Shown here piece by piece: positions 25,269 through 33,977 of a DNA stretch of 64,000 bases (positions are counted from its first letter, which is position 1; each line of letters opens with the position of its first letter). Below the pieces are notes generated by a model. The model was not told the DNA's origin, did not search any database, and saw nothing but the letters and a program-made list of their open reading frames with translations. The stretch lies in assembly GCA_013359125.1 (NCBI GenBank), contig JABWCR010000012.1:20033-84032 (forward strand). The letters run 5' to 3'. The DNA comes from Armatimonadota bacterium (GTDB lineage: Bacteria; Armatimonadota; Fimbriimonadia; Fimbriimonadales; GBS-DC). The translations under genes were made by a program, and so were the position numbers.

Positions 25269-26786
25269 ATGAAAACCTTCGTAGTCGTCCTTAGCGTCGC
25301 GCTTGTGCTCTTTGCCGACGCTCAAGTTCGAACTGAATATACGGTCGATGCCTCTCAACCGGCTTCCCGCCGATTTCGCATCGAGATGCGCGTCTATGGG
25401 GCCGAGGGCGAATCGACAACGCTATCGATTCCCGCTTGGTGCCCTGGGTGGTATATCATTCAGCGATATGAGCAGGGCCTCAGCAACTTCTCTGCAAACG
25501 ATGCAAACGGCGAAGCGCTTTCTGTAACACAATCCGGTCTTCGAAGTTGGCGGGTGGCCAACAAGAGCGAAACCTTCACTCTGACCTATGATGTCGCGGC
25601 GCGCGAATTGGGCTACGGCTTTTTCAAATGCTACTTGGGGCCTGCTTCTGGTTTCATCAATGGCCCGTCTGCCTTTCTCTATGTCGATGGCGGCCTAAAC
25701 GCTCCCAGCGAGGTTAAGCTCCGACTGCCGCAAGATTGGGCGTCTGTAAGCGGCATGGCGCCCGGCGAGACGCCCAATAGCTACCGAGCCGTCAACTACG
25801 ACGAACTGGTCGACTGCCCGATCGAAATAGGCCTCTTCCGCTTAGAAAGCTTTATTATCGACGGCGTACGCTTTGAAATGTGCGTTACCGGATCGCTGAC
25901 CCCCGAACAACGGGCCGAATGGCGCCGCGAACTGGAGTTCGTATCGAAAACAGCGATGCAAATCATGGGCGGCGCGCCATTCCGACGATACCTTTACATC
26001 ATCCATGCGATCGGGCCCGCCGACTTTGCCAATTTCTACGGCGGGCTGGAGCACATGAACAGCACGGTTCTCAACTTTTCGGTCGGCCACTCGATTGCCG
26101 GATTGGCCGCTCACGAACTGTTTCACGCTTGGAACGTCAAGCGAATCCGTCCTAAGGTCCTCGGTCCTTTCGACTATTCTAAAGAGGTTCGCACCGAGAA
26201 TCTCTGGTTTGCCGAGGGCGTTACAGAGTATTATGCCCGCCTCATATTGAGCCGGTCAGGATTGGAAACGGAGGAGCAGTTCTTGAGCGGCCTCGCGGCC
26301 GACATCGCCGAGCTTCAGAACAACCGCGCCCGCTCTCGCGTAACCCTCGCTGACAGCAGTCTCAAAGTCTGGGAGACCGGCGACAGCTCCGGTTTCGGCG
26401 GCCTCAACTACTATAACAAGGGCATGATCGTCGGCTTTCTGATGGACGTCAAACTCCGCACCCTCTCGGACAACAAGAAGAGCTTAGACGACGTCATGAA
26501 GCTGCTGATGCAGAGGCACAATCCGCCTAAACCAGGCTATGACGAAGACGGCATCTTGAAGGCTTACTCCGAAATTGCCGGACAGGACATGGCCTCCTTT
26601 TACAACAAACTGATTCGCTCGACGGACGAACTCCCTTACGACGAAGTTCTTAAACCGTTCGGACTTGAGTTAGTCCGCTCCGGAAGAGCCTATCAGCTCA
26701 AGCGCATGGCCGACCTGAACGAGCGACAGAGCCTGCACATCGTTGATTGGGCCAAGAACGCCAACGCCCGCCCGGACGACCGATGA
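25269..26786 (+). CDS. M61-family metallopeptidase (glycyl aminopeptidase-like)
   Basis: 505 residues. Signal peptide (about 1-19, ending LFADAQ), an N-terminal beta domain, then the gluzincin core: HELFHAWNVKRIRP (HExxH) and, about 28 residues on, WFAEGVTEYY with the third zinc ligand Glu. It would act in the periplasm on short peptides. Most M61 proteins carry a C-terminal PDZ domain; this one stops about where the PDZ would begin (after YDEVLKPFGLEL), so it seems to lack it. The start is set by the signal peptide and the -10 element eight bases upstream. Confidence 0.9.
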   Translation: MKTFVVVLSVALVLFADAQVRTEYTVDASQPASRRFRIEMRVYGAEGESTTLSIPAWCPGWYIIQRYEQGLSNFSANDANGEALSVTQSGLRSWRVANKSETFTLTYDVAARELGYGFFKCYLGPASGFINGPSAFLYVDGGLNAPSEVKLRLPQDWASVSGMAPGETPNSYRAVNYDELVDCPIEIGLFRLESFIIDGVRFEMCVTGSLTPEQRAEWRRELEFVSKTAMQIMGGAPFRRYLYIIHAIGPADFANFYGGLEHMNSTVLNFSVGHSIAGLAAHELFHAWNVKRIRPKVLGPFDYSKEVRTENLWFAEGVTEYYARLILSRSGLETEEQFLSGLAADIAELQNNRARSRVTLADSSLKVWETGDSSGFGGLNYYNKGMIVGFLMDVKLRTLSDNKKSLDDVMKLLMQRHNPPKPGYDEDGILKAYSEIAGQDMASFYNKLIRSTDELPYDEVLKPFGLELVRSGRAYQLKRMADLNERQSLHIVDWAKNANARPDDR

Positions 26787-27277
26787 AACGAAAAAGACGC
26801 ATCGGCGCAATCCTTGCCATTCTCGTCTTGCTGATCCTGGCGCGATTTGGGCTCGAAGCCACGATCGGGAAGCCGGAGGACCCGCAAGCCTCTATTCGGG
26901 AGGTATTCGCCGAAGCAAAAACAGCCATCGAAGCCAGAAATACGGCCGACTTCATGCAGATCGTCTCGGACGACTTCAACTACGAAGGCGTTACTAAGAA
27001 CGAACTTCAGCGCAACCTGCGTCGCTTCTTCATGGTTGCCAAGGAGATCAAAGCGACCTATCAAGAACCGGCGATCTATGTAACCGGCGCGACGGCTCAA
27101 GTTACGACCGGATTTGAAGTAACGTGGATCGGGGGCGCGGCTGAAAACCTGAAAGTCGATCCGGTTCAAATCTACTTTCGCAAGAAGCCCAGTCGCATCC
27201 TTTATATCATCCCCGACGACAAGTGGCAAGTGGTCGGCATCGAGGGGCTGTTGCCGACGAGGATGCCCGGATTTTAA
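26783..27277 (+). CDS. Membrane-anchored NTF2/SnoaL-like protein
   Basis: 164 residues: a basic start (MKRKRRIG), one membrane segment (about 8-24) and a periplasmic domain with an NTF2-like pattern (EVFAEAKTAIEARNTADFMQ, followed by strands). Such domains bind small ligands or act as oligomerisation modules. Its ATG overlaps the M61 stop (ATGA), so the two are translationally coupled and may work together in the envelope. Confidence 0.7.
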   Translation: MKRKRRIGAILAILVLLILARFGLEATIGKPEDPQASIREVFAEAKTAIEARNTADFMQIVSDDFNYEGVTKNELQRNLRRFFMVAKEIKATYQEPAIYVTGATAQVTTGFEVTWIGGAAENLKVDPVQIYFRKKPSRILYIIPDDKWQVVGIEGLLPTRMPGF

Positions 27278-27337
27278 TCGAATGCAGGACGACGGCCATC
27301 TAAGGCGAAACAGAATGCTCGGAGGGGCGTCTACCGT

Positions 27338-28207
27338 ATGATGATTCGATCGATATCCTTGCTTGTCGCGTGCCTCGTCTTGTTGGGTTCGCACGGTTGC
27401 GGCGGAGGCGGCGGCATCGTGCTCGGGACCCTCGCGATCAGCTCCAACCCATCCGGCATACAGATATTCCTGGACGGCGCCGACACGGGGCAACAGACCC
27501 CCGCCACTATCAACAATGTGTCGGTCGGTCCTCACACCATCCGACTGATCATGACCGGCGGCGCCCAGACTCGCAGCGCCACGATCCCCATTAACGTGGT
27601 CGCCGGCAACAACACCGTCAGCTTCGACTTTACCGGCACAGGCTCGATTACGGTCAACGTCCCCGCGGCGCTCAAGGCGGGCGAGACCTTCACCGTCAAC
27701 GCCATGCGAGACGGAGCCGTCATCAAGACGGCTACGGGCAACGTGGTGGGCGGCTCTGTCTCGGTAACCTTGACCGACATGGAGCCGGGCGACGTGCTGT
27801 TGGACATGGGCATGATGGGAACCTCGCCCGATGCAGGCGTCGGTCCGGTGATTATCGGCTTCAGCAGCGCGCAGACGGCCGTCGTCAGCGGTCAAACGCG
27901 CACGATCGCCGCAACGATGACCTCGGCCATCGCACAAATCTTGCTGAGCGCCGGTTCGGTTACCGTTTTCGTCGGCGAGAACCGGACTGTAACGGCCCGC
28001 GCGGTCAACGGAGCCGGTCAAACGGTGCCGATCAACGGCACGTTTGTCTGGGTTTCGGGAAACACCGGTATTGCAACCGTCAACGGATCGGGCGTTGTCT
28101 CTGGCGTTGCAAAAGGCAGCACCACCGCGACCGTGTTAGAGACAGAATCGAATGTCTCCAGCGCGGCTGCCGTAGAGGTCATCGACTTTCCGCCGCCTCC
28201 GCCGTAA
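27338..28207 (+). CDS. Exported protein with PEGA-like and Big-2-like domains
   Basis: 289 residues. A hydrophobic leader ends at GSHGCGGGGG, a possible but non-canonical lipobox (HGC). After it comes a PEGA-type repeat (AISSNPSGIQIFLDGADTG), a beta-rich middle and a bacterial Ig-like Big-2 segment (TVTARAVNGAGQ through GIATVNGSGVVSG). It ends in a proline run. These are adhesion- or scaffold-type surface modules. GGAGGGG lies ten bases before the ATG. Its last 29 bases overlap the end of the convergent fmt gene. Confidence 0.75.
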   Translation: MMIRSISLLVACLVLLGSHGCGGGGGIVLGTLAISSNPSGIQIFLDGADTGQQTPATINNVSVGPHTIRLIMTGGAQTRSATIPINVVAGNNTVSFDFTGTGSITVNVPAALKAGETFTVNAMRDGAVIKTATGNVVGGSVSVTLTDMEPGDVLLDMGMMGTSPDAGVGPVIIGFSSAQTAVVSGQTRTIAATMTSAIAQILLSAGSVTVFVGENRTVTARAVNGAGQTVPINGTFVWVSGNTGIATVNGSGVVSGVAKGSTTATVLETESNVSSAAAVEVIDFPPPPP

Positions 28208-29126
28208 TAAGATCAAAACGGTCGCCCGGTCGCGCTCGATAGCCGTTGGCAAAGCTTTGAGCGCTCATCTTTGACTTCCCTTCAGGCTGGAGCTCGTCTA
28301 TCCACAACGCCCCCTGGCCGCAAGCAATCAACAATCCCTGCTCGCCAACGGCCAAAACCTCTCCCGGTGCGCCGTTCCCTTCTGCAGGGGCGCTTTTAAG
28401 CGCCTTAACGCGCCTGCCTTTCCATACAGCAAACGCCCTTGGCCACAACGCCCGTCGCCGATCGTGGCACTGCCTGGCCGTCTCGTCCCAACGAAGGCCA
28501 AAATCCTCCCCGACGATCTTGGGCGCGAACGTCGCCGCCGAATGGTCCTGCGGCGCTGCGTCTAGGCGCCCCTCCAAAATCGCCTCGAGATGCTGGGCAA
28601 TCATCTCTGCAGCCATCTCCGAAAGCCGCGTCTCTAACTCGCGCCCCGTCTCCATCAAGCCGATCGGAGTCTTTTCGATCGCGTACACGTCCCCGGCGTC
28701 CATCTCCAGAACCATTCTCATCAACGATACGCCCGTCTCGCTCTCGCCAGCCATGATCGCGCGCTGGATGGGTGCGGCGCCCCGATATTTGGGCAAGATC
28801 GACCCGTGCAGATTGAGACAGAGCGCAATGTCAAGCATTGCTTGAGGCAGAATTTGGCCATACGCCGCGACTACCATTGCGGCAGGCGCCAAAGACCTCA
28901 AACGCTCGACGAACTCCGGGTCTTTGCATCGTCGCGGCGCTTCGATCGCAAGCCCAGCAGCCGCCTCGTGCACGGGCGTCGGATTCATCCGCAGACCCCG
29001 GCCAGACGGCTTGGGAGGTTGCGTAACGACCAAGAGAATGGGCCAGCCCGATTCGCGCAGAACCTTGAGCGCCGGAACCGCAAACCGGCCCGAGCCGAAG
29101 AAAACGATGGGCGGTCTATCCCGCAG
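28179..29126 (-). CDS. fmt: Methionyl-tRNA formyltransferase, probable CTG start
   Basis: 315 residues from the proposed start, the same length as E. coli Fmt. It formylates initiator Met-tRNA with 10-formyl-tetrahydrofolate. Key parts are IVFFGSGRFAVPAL at the N terminus, the CLNLHGSILPKYRGAAPIQR catalytic block (N, H) and EMDAGDV (D), followed by the C-terminal OB-like domain. No ATG, GTG or TTG occurs in frame between the def overlap and an ATG at 29264, which would add about 46 unrelated residues inside def. I therefore propose CTG at 29126, eight bases after a GAGGAG; this is inference. It overlaps def by 11 bases, the usual def-fmt pair. Confidence 0.92.
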   Translation of the reverse strand: MRDRPPIVFFGSGRFAVPALKVLRESGWPILLVVTQPPKPSGRGLRMNPTPVHEAAAGLAIEAPRRCKDPEFVERLRSLAPAAMVVAAYGQILPQAMLDIALCLNLHGSILPKYRGAAPIQRAIMAGESETGVSLMRMVLEMDAGDVYAIEKTPIGLMETGRELETRLSEMAAEMIAQHLEAILEGRLDAAPQDHSAATFAPKIVGEDFGLRWDETARQCHDRRRALWPRAFAVWKGRRVKALKSAPAEGNGAPGEVLAVGEQGLLIACGQGALWIDELQPEGKSKMSAQSFANGYRARPGDRFDLITAEAAESR

Positions 29127-29679
29127 CAGCCTGCTCCTCGTCGCTCTCGTCGTCCGATGCGGGCGAATGCCAGTGCAACGTCTCCTGGATCGCTCGGTCG
29201 ATGAACAGTACGCCGTCCAAATGATCGATTTCGTGCATCGCGACCCGCGCTTCAATGCCCTCAAACGTCAAACGCACCGGCTTGCCGCGCCGATTGAGCG
29301 CCCGCACCGTTACGATCTGGGGTCGAATCACTTCGCCATAGAACGCCGGGATGCTGAGGCAGCCCTCCTCTGCCTGCTGGCTTCCCTCTCGCTCCAGCGC
29401 TTGTGGATTGATCAATGCGCGAGGCTCCCTGTCCGAAGGAGCGACAATGATAACGCGCAAGCCCACTCCCAGCTGAGGCGCAGCCAGGCCAATGCCCCGC
29501 GCCTCGTCCATCCGCTCTATCATCCGGTCGATCAACTCGTTGATCTCGGGCGTGATGCGCTGCACAGGCTTCGCCTTCCGCCGCAAAACAGGGTTGGGAA
29601 ATTTGACAATGCCCCCCGGCCGTTCCCTGTAAAGCGGCTCGAACTCTTTTGGCACATCTAGCACGAACTCAGTCTCCAT
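29116..29679 (-). CDS. def: Peptide deformylase
   Basis: 187 residues. The three family motifs are present: GIGLAAPQ (about 62-69), EGCLSIP (about 104-110) and HEIDHLDG (about 149-156), which together bind Fe/Zn and remove the formyl group from nascent chains. It has a somewhat long acidic C-terminal tail (SPASDDESDEEQAAAG). The ATG lies seven bases after a TAGAAT (29692-29687) with no Shine-Dalgarno, so it is probably leaderless. fmt follows with an overlap. Confidence 0.96.
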   Translation of the reverse strand: METEFVLDVPKEFEPLYRERPGGIVKFPNPVLRRKAKPVQRITPEINELIDRMIERMDEARGIGLAAPQLGVGLRVIIVAPSDREPRALINPQALEREGSQQAEEGCLSIPAFYGEVIRPQIVTVRALNRRGKPVRLTFEGIEARVAMHEIDHLDGVLFIDRAIQETLHWHSPASDDESDEEQAAAG

Positions 29680-29686
29680 CGCCCTG

Positions 29687-29692
29687 ATTCTA
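29687..29692 (-). promoter_or_regulatory. -10 element of def, leaderless
   Basis: TAGAAT on the minus strand, seven bases before the def ATG at 29679. Confidence 0.55.
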
Positions 29693-29775
29693 CCTAAACC
29701 GCGCTTCCCCGCTCTTCAAAACATTGCAAGATTACCGGCTATCTTCCGATAATCAAGCCTGGGAACGGAGGCAAG

Positions 29776-30768
29776 TTGAGCGAGATACTGTCCCAGGCCG
29801 ATATCGAGGCGCTGTTGGCGCAACTCTCTACGTCCGAGTCGAGCGATTCGGACGAAGCGAGCGACGACCCGCTTGCACAACTGCGCAAGCGCACGTCGTA
29901 CGAGCCCTACGACTTTCGACGCCCCGATAAGTTCTCGCGAGAGCACTTGCGCACGCTCCAAATGGTGCACGAGACATTTGCCCGATTGGCCGGCACAAAC
30001 CTGTCCGCCTACCTAAGATCGCCCATTCAACTGGAAGTGGTCGAACTGATGCAAACGCCGTTCGAGGAGTATTTGCGCTCGCTCAACCAATCGGCGTTTG
30101 TAACGTTCACGATGCCTCCGTTGGCCGGGCAGTGCGTGTTCGAGATGGAGTTCTCGCTGCTGTTTACACTGGTCGACAGGCTGTTGGGCGGACCGGGCAA
30201 AGCGATGCACAGAACAACCCTGACAGACGTCGAACGACCGCTCGTGATAGGGCTGGCAGAGAGAATCTTGATCGCGCTAAGAGGCGCATGGGAAGGCATT
30301 ATGACGCTGGAGCCGATGGCCGAAGGTCTCGAAACAAGCCCGCAATTCGTACAAATCGCGCCCCCCGGCGACGTTGTGCTAACAATCCTTATGGAGGCGC
30401 GCGTCGGCGAGCAGTGCGGCGCCTGCAGCGTCTGCATACCGCACATGGTTATCAAGCCGGTTACGGCCAAACTCAGCTCGCAAAAGTGGAACGCCACATC
30501 TGGTCGACGAAGTTCTGCCCAAACCCGTGCGGCGCTGACCGCTCAGTTAAACGAGGTCAAAACCCGATGCAGCGTGACCTTGGGCCAGTGCAAACTGAAG
30601 GTCAGCGAGGTGCTCAATCTGAGCCCTGGAGACGTTCTTGCGCTTCAAACACCGGTCAATGGACTGGCCGATATGTACGTGGCCGGAAGGCTCAAGTTTC
30701 GCGGACGGCCAGCAACCCGCAACAAGAAACTGGCCATATCCCTGATCGAGGCAATCGATGAAGAGTAA
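29776..30768 (+). CDS. fliM: Flagellar motor switch protein FliM
   Basis: 330 residues. The N-terminal CheY-binding peptide (LSQADIEALLAQL), the middle CheC-like domain (RPDKFSREHLRTLQMVHETF) and the C-terminal SpoA domain are all present. FliM forms the C-ring with FliG and FliN and sets rotation direction. The start is TTG at 29776 with GGAGG five bases upstream; a GATAAT lies about 25 bases before that. First gene of a seven-gene flagellar operon (29776-35009). Confidence 0.95.
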   Translation: MSEILSQADIEALLAQLSTSESSDSDEASDDPLAQLRKRTSYEPYDFRRPDKFSREHLRTLQMVHETFARLAGTNLSAYLRSPIQLEVVELMQTPFEEYLRSLNQSAFVTFTMPPLAGQCVFEMEFSLLFTLVDRLLGGPGKAMHRTTLTDVERPLVIGLAERILIALRGAWEGIMTLEPMAEGLETSPQFVQIAPPGDVVLTILMEARVGEQCGACSVCIPHMVIKPVTAKLSSQKWNATSGRRSSAQTRAALTAQLNEVKTRCSVTLGQCKLKVSEVLNLSPGDVLALQTPVNGLADMYVAGRLKFRGRPATRNKKLAISLIEAIDEE

Positions 30769-30771
30769 TCT

Positions 30772-31680
30772 ATGAGCACAAATCCTGAAGAACAAACAAC
30801 GGCCTTCATGGAGTTTCAAAGCCAGCTCTGGCCGGAGATCGCCGATGCGCTCTCAGGCCAAACCGGCGTCGAAGTCGCCATCCCAACGCCGACCGTAGCC
30901 TTGGTCAGCTCCGAAGAGCTGGCCAGCCGCATCTCCAGCCAAGCGCCCTACCTAAGAACGACCTTGGCTGAGAACCCAGACGAATCGCACCTCTTCCTGC
31001 TTCAGGGCGACGGGCCGCCCACCGAGAACGTCCTGAACCTAATGGAGGCGCTCGTCGGCGTACGGCCAAAAGAAATAGGCGAAGAAGAAACCGGCAATAT
31101 CGGCAAGTTCTTTGAAGGCTTCATGGCCGCCTTCTTTGCCTCGCTTGCAGAAAACTCGAATGTCGCCCCGGCGCCGGGACCGAAAGACATCGGTCTGGAC
31201 AATTGCGCAGCGCCCGTCGATCTCCTGGCATCCGACGATGTCTACTGGGTGGAAATCCGTCTGCAATACGGCAAGCAGCCCATTACCGCTCAACTCGTCT
31301 GGGTCATCTCGACCTCGACCGCCCATCGCCTCATGGCAATGCCAGGCGAAAACAGCATCGACTTAACCGAAGAACTCCAACAGAATGCCTCGCAAACTAC
31401 AGTATCCAAGAGCTTTGATTCCAATATCGACCTGCTCCTTGACATCCCGCTCGAAGTAACGGTGGAACTGGGCCAGGTCGAGATGGTCATCAAAGACATC
31501 CTCGACCTCGGACCCGGCTCAGTAGTCGAACTGATGAGCTCTGCCGGAGAGCCGGTCGAAGTCAAAGTCAACGGGCGCCTGATCGCCCGCGGCGAAGTCG
31601 TCGTCGTAGACGACAACTTTGGCGTCCGAATAGTCGAAGTAGCCAGCAAAGCCGAGCGGATCGAGCGCATGGGGGCGTGA
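30772..31680 (+). CDS. fliN: Flagellar motor switch protein FliN/FliY type
   Basis: 302 residues, longer than classical FliN (about 137). The C-terminal part (about 215-295, IDLLLDIPLEVTVELG, ILDLGPGSVVEL, EVVVVDDNFGVRI) is the SpoA/FliN domain. The N-terminal 200 residues are a helical domain reminiscent of FliY, but I do not see clear CheC phosphatase motifs. It would form the lower C-ring with FliM and dock the export ATPase complex. It starts three bases after fliM. Confidence 0.92.
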   Translation: MSTNPEEQTTAFMEFQSQLWPEIADALSGQTGVEVAIPTPTVALVSSEELASRISSQAPYLRTTLAENPDESHLFLLQGDGPPTENVLNLMEALVGVRPKEIGEEETGNIGKFFEGFMAAFFASLAENSNVAPAPGPKDIGLDNCAAPVDLLASDDVYWVEIRLQYGKQPITAQLVWVISTSTAHRLMAMPGENSIDLTEELQQNASQTTVSKSFDSNIDLLLDIPLEVTVELGQVEMVIKDILDLGPGSVVELMSSAGEPVEVKVNGRLIARGEVVVVDDNFGVRIVEVASKAERIERMGA

Positions 31681-32195
31681 TGCGAATCCTCGTTGCAACC
31701 CTGCTCTCGCTTTGCTTCGCCCTCGCCCAAGAACTTGAGCCGGGAGCGATGGGCACTCGGTCGGGCGGCCCTCTGGCAACGCAAACCCAGGCCGCTACGC
31801 CCGTCGGAGCAAGCAACGCCGCACAGATGCTGGCAGCGCTTGCTCTGGTTGCGCTTGCTTTACGATACGGGCTACCCTTGGCCATGCGCTGGGCGGGTCG
31901 GTCGGGCAGCGGCTCTCAGTTGGACGGCGAAATCCGCATCATCGAAACGCGCGCCGTACCGAACGGCTCCCTCAGCCTCATCCGCGTTCGAGGCCGACTA
32001 ATGCTCATTGCCTCCAACGCACAATCGGTCCAGCTTCTAACGGTTCTTGAAGAACATCCAGAACCCCTGCCATCCGACAATGCCTTCGAACAAGCGCTGA
32101 TTCGCTCCGTAAAGGACGACGAGCGAGCCGCGCTGCAGGACAAGATTCGCGCTGCCACGGAAAGGCTACGATCGATGGCAGGTGAGCGCGATTGA
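31680..32195 (+). CDS. fliO: Flagellar biosynthesis protein FliO-like
   Basis: 171 residues: a signal-like leader (about 1-17), a spacer, one membrane helix (about 45-65, QMLAALALVALALRYGLPLA) and a short cytoplasmic domain with the FliO-type strand pattern (DGEIRIIETRAV, SLSLIRVRGR). FliO helps assemble the FliP/R export gate. Identification rests on position between fliN and fliP plus topology. ATG overlaps the fliN stop (TGATG). Confidence 0.8.
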   Translation: MRILVATLLSLCFALAQELEPGAMGTRSGGPLATQTQAATPVGASNAAQMLAALALVALALRYGLPLAMRWAGRSGSGSQLDGEIRIIETRAVPNGSLSLIRVRGRLMLIASNAQSVQLLTVLEEHPEPLPSDNAFEQALIRSVKDDERAALQDKIRAATERLRSMAGERD

Positions 32196-32926
32196 AGCGG
32201 CTGATAGCCTGCATCCTCTTCCTCGCCGCCGCGACCGCATTAGCCCAGACGCCCATTCCGCGCGTCTCCATCGGCGTCGATTCGGCGCAAAACCCGCAAG
32301 ACGTTGCGCTGACGCTGCAGATCGTGGCGTTTATGACGCTGCTCAGCCTCGCACCCTCGCTCCTTATGATGATGACCGGCTTCACACGCATCGTCATCGT
32401 CCTCTCCTTCTTGCGCACGGCCATCGGCAGCCCCACGACGCCCCCAAACCCCGTGCTGATCGGCCTGAGCCTATTCCTAACCTTCTACGTGATGGCGCCC
32501 ACGCTGGACGACGTGAACAAGAACGCCCTGCAACCCTACATGAACAAGGAAATCACGTTCCAAGTCGCGCTGGAAAGGGCTCAAGCGCCCGTGCGCGACT
32601 TTATGCTGCGCCAAACCTATACGCAGGACTTGAACCTCTTTATATCAATGCAGGGCAAACCGCCGCCCGAAAAGCCCGAGGATCTCTCGCTGTTGACCCT
32701 CATTCCCGCATTCATCGTCAGCGAGCTCAAAACTGCCTTCCTGATCGGCTTCTACATCTACATCCCGTTTCTCATCATCGACCTCGTCGTGGCCAGCGTC
32801 CTGTTAGGAATGGGCATGATGATGCTGCCGCCAATGGTCGTCTCGCTCCCGGCCAAACTCCTCGTATTCACGCTCGCCAACGGCTGGTCGACCTTGGCTC
32901 AGGCGCTGGTTTCCGGCTTTAGATAG
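32192..32926 (+). CDS. fliP: Flagellar export gate protein FliP
   Basis: 244 residues with a signal peptide and four further hydrophobic helices. LLSLAPSLLMMMTGFTRIVI, VLSFLRTAIG and the C-terminal GMGMMMLPPMVVSLPAKLLV are classic FliP segments. Five FliP subunits with FliQ and FliR form the export gate. Start is TTG at 32192, overlapping the fliO stop (TTGA). Confidence 0.96.
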   Translation: MKRLIACILFLAAATALAQTPIPRVSIGVDSAQNPQDVALTLQIVAFMTLLSLAPSLLMMMTGFTRIVIVLSFLRTAIGSPTTPPNPVLIGLSLFLTFYVMAPTLDDVNKNALQPYMNKEITFQVALERAQAPVRDFMLRQTYTQDLNLFISMQGKPPPEKPEDLSLLTLIPAFIVSELKTAFLIGFYIYIPFLIIDLVVASVLLGMGMMMLPPMVVSLPAKLLVFTLANGWSTLAQALVSGFR

Positions 32927-32936
32927 GACAAGAAAA

Positions 32937-33200
32937 ATGAACCAAACCGAAATCCTCGAGTTAGGCCGTCAAGCCATGATGATCGCGCTGCAAACCTGTA
33001 TGCCGATCCTACTCTTTGGCCTGGTGGCCGGCGTGCTCGTCTCTGTGTTTCAGGCCGTTACCCAGATCCAAGAGATGACGCTCACGTATATCCCTAAACT
33101 GCTGGCGGGCGCCCTTGCCCTGGTTCTGTTCGGCGGCTGGATGCTCAATCAATTGGTCGATTTCACCTCCCGCACGCTGGGCGGCATCCCGCCGAGATAG
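32937..33200 (+). CDS. fliQ: Flagellar export gate protein FliQ
   Basis: 87 residues with two hydrophobic helices. The pattern GRQAMMIALQTCMPILLFGL, VSVFQAVTQIQEMTLTYIPK is typical of FliQ, including the conserved QAVTQIQE loop. It lies ten bases after fliP and three before fliR. Confidence 0.96.
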   Translation: MNQTEILELGRQAMMIALQTCMPILLFGLVAGVLVSVFQAVTQIQEMTLTYIPKLLAGALALVLFGGWMLNQLVDFTSRTLGGIPPR

Positions 33201-33203
33201 CGC

Positions 33204-33974
33204 ATGGACCTTGATGCTCAATGGATCTGGACGTTCTTGCTGCTCTTTGCTCGAGCATCGGCGCTGGCGGCTGTCGCTCCGATCTTTGGCAGCAAGGGCG
33301 TGCCGGCGCCCATTCGCCTGGGTCTCGCGCTCGCGCTGAGCCTCGGACTGACGCCCATGCTGCGCGAGACCGTCGGCCCCCACCCGGACAATCTCATAGC
33401 GATTGGCGCAGGCGTAGTTCAAAGCGCTCTGGTCGGCATCGCGCTGGGATACACTGCGACGCTGATCATCTCTGCCGCCGAGATGGCCGGTCAATGGCTC
33501 GATACCCAAATCGGTTTCGGAATGATCCACCAAATCAACCCCTTCACCAACTTCCCATCCAGCCTGCTCGCGCAATTTCACTACCTGCTGGCGCTGACGA
33601 TCTTTGCTATTTCCGATGGGCACCATATCTTGATGGCCGGGCTTGTGCGCAGCTTTGAGTTCGGATCGGCGCCTACTGCAACCGCGCTCGCCCACGGCGC
33701 CATGTCGGGCGCGGCAACCCTGCTGACCCAAGCCATCATGCTAGCCGCACAGATCGCTGCGCCTGCCATCGGCGCCCTCTTCATCACGGACGCCGCCATG
33801 GCCGCCGTCTCTCGCGCAGTTCCCCAAATCCCTGTCTGGATCGTCGGTATGCCGGCCAAAATCCTGATCGGTATCTCCGCGGTCGCAGTCGCTTTGCCCG
33901 CGCTCTTGTGGGGCAGCCAGCGCATCATCGCCCTAATTGCCGAGTCGCTGGCAGGCCTGGCGCGACTACTGTAA
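33204..33974 (+). CDS. fliR: Flagellar export gate protein FliR
   Basis: 256 residues with about six hydrophobic helices. Conserved stretches include APIFGSKGVPAPIRLGLALA and DTQIGFGMIHQINPF. FliR completes the FliP5Q4R1 export gate. Gene order and short gaps fit a single operon. Confidence 0.95.
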   Translation: MDLDAQWIWTFLLLFARASALAAVAPIFGSKGVPAPIRLGLALALSLGLTPMLRETVGPHPDNLIAIGAGVVQSALVGIALGYTATLIISAAEMAGQWLDTQIGFGMIHQINPFTNFPSSLLAQFHYLLALTIFAISDGHHILMAGLVRSFEFGSAPTATALAHGAMSGAATLLTQAIMLAAQIAAPAIGALFITDAAMAAVSRAVPQIPVWIVGMPAKILIGISAVAVALPALLWGSQRIIALIAESLAGLARLL

Positions 33975-33977
33975 ACC

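Noticed and set aside
29127..29264. ATG start for fmt at 29264
   Set aside because: It would add about 46 Arg-rich residues that are simply def read in another frame.
32182..32922. A 246-codon plus-strand frame overlapping fliP
   Set aside because: The neighbouring frame gives textbook FliP; this one is an Arg/Pro/His-rich shadow.
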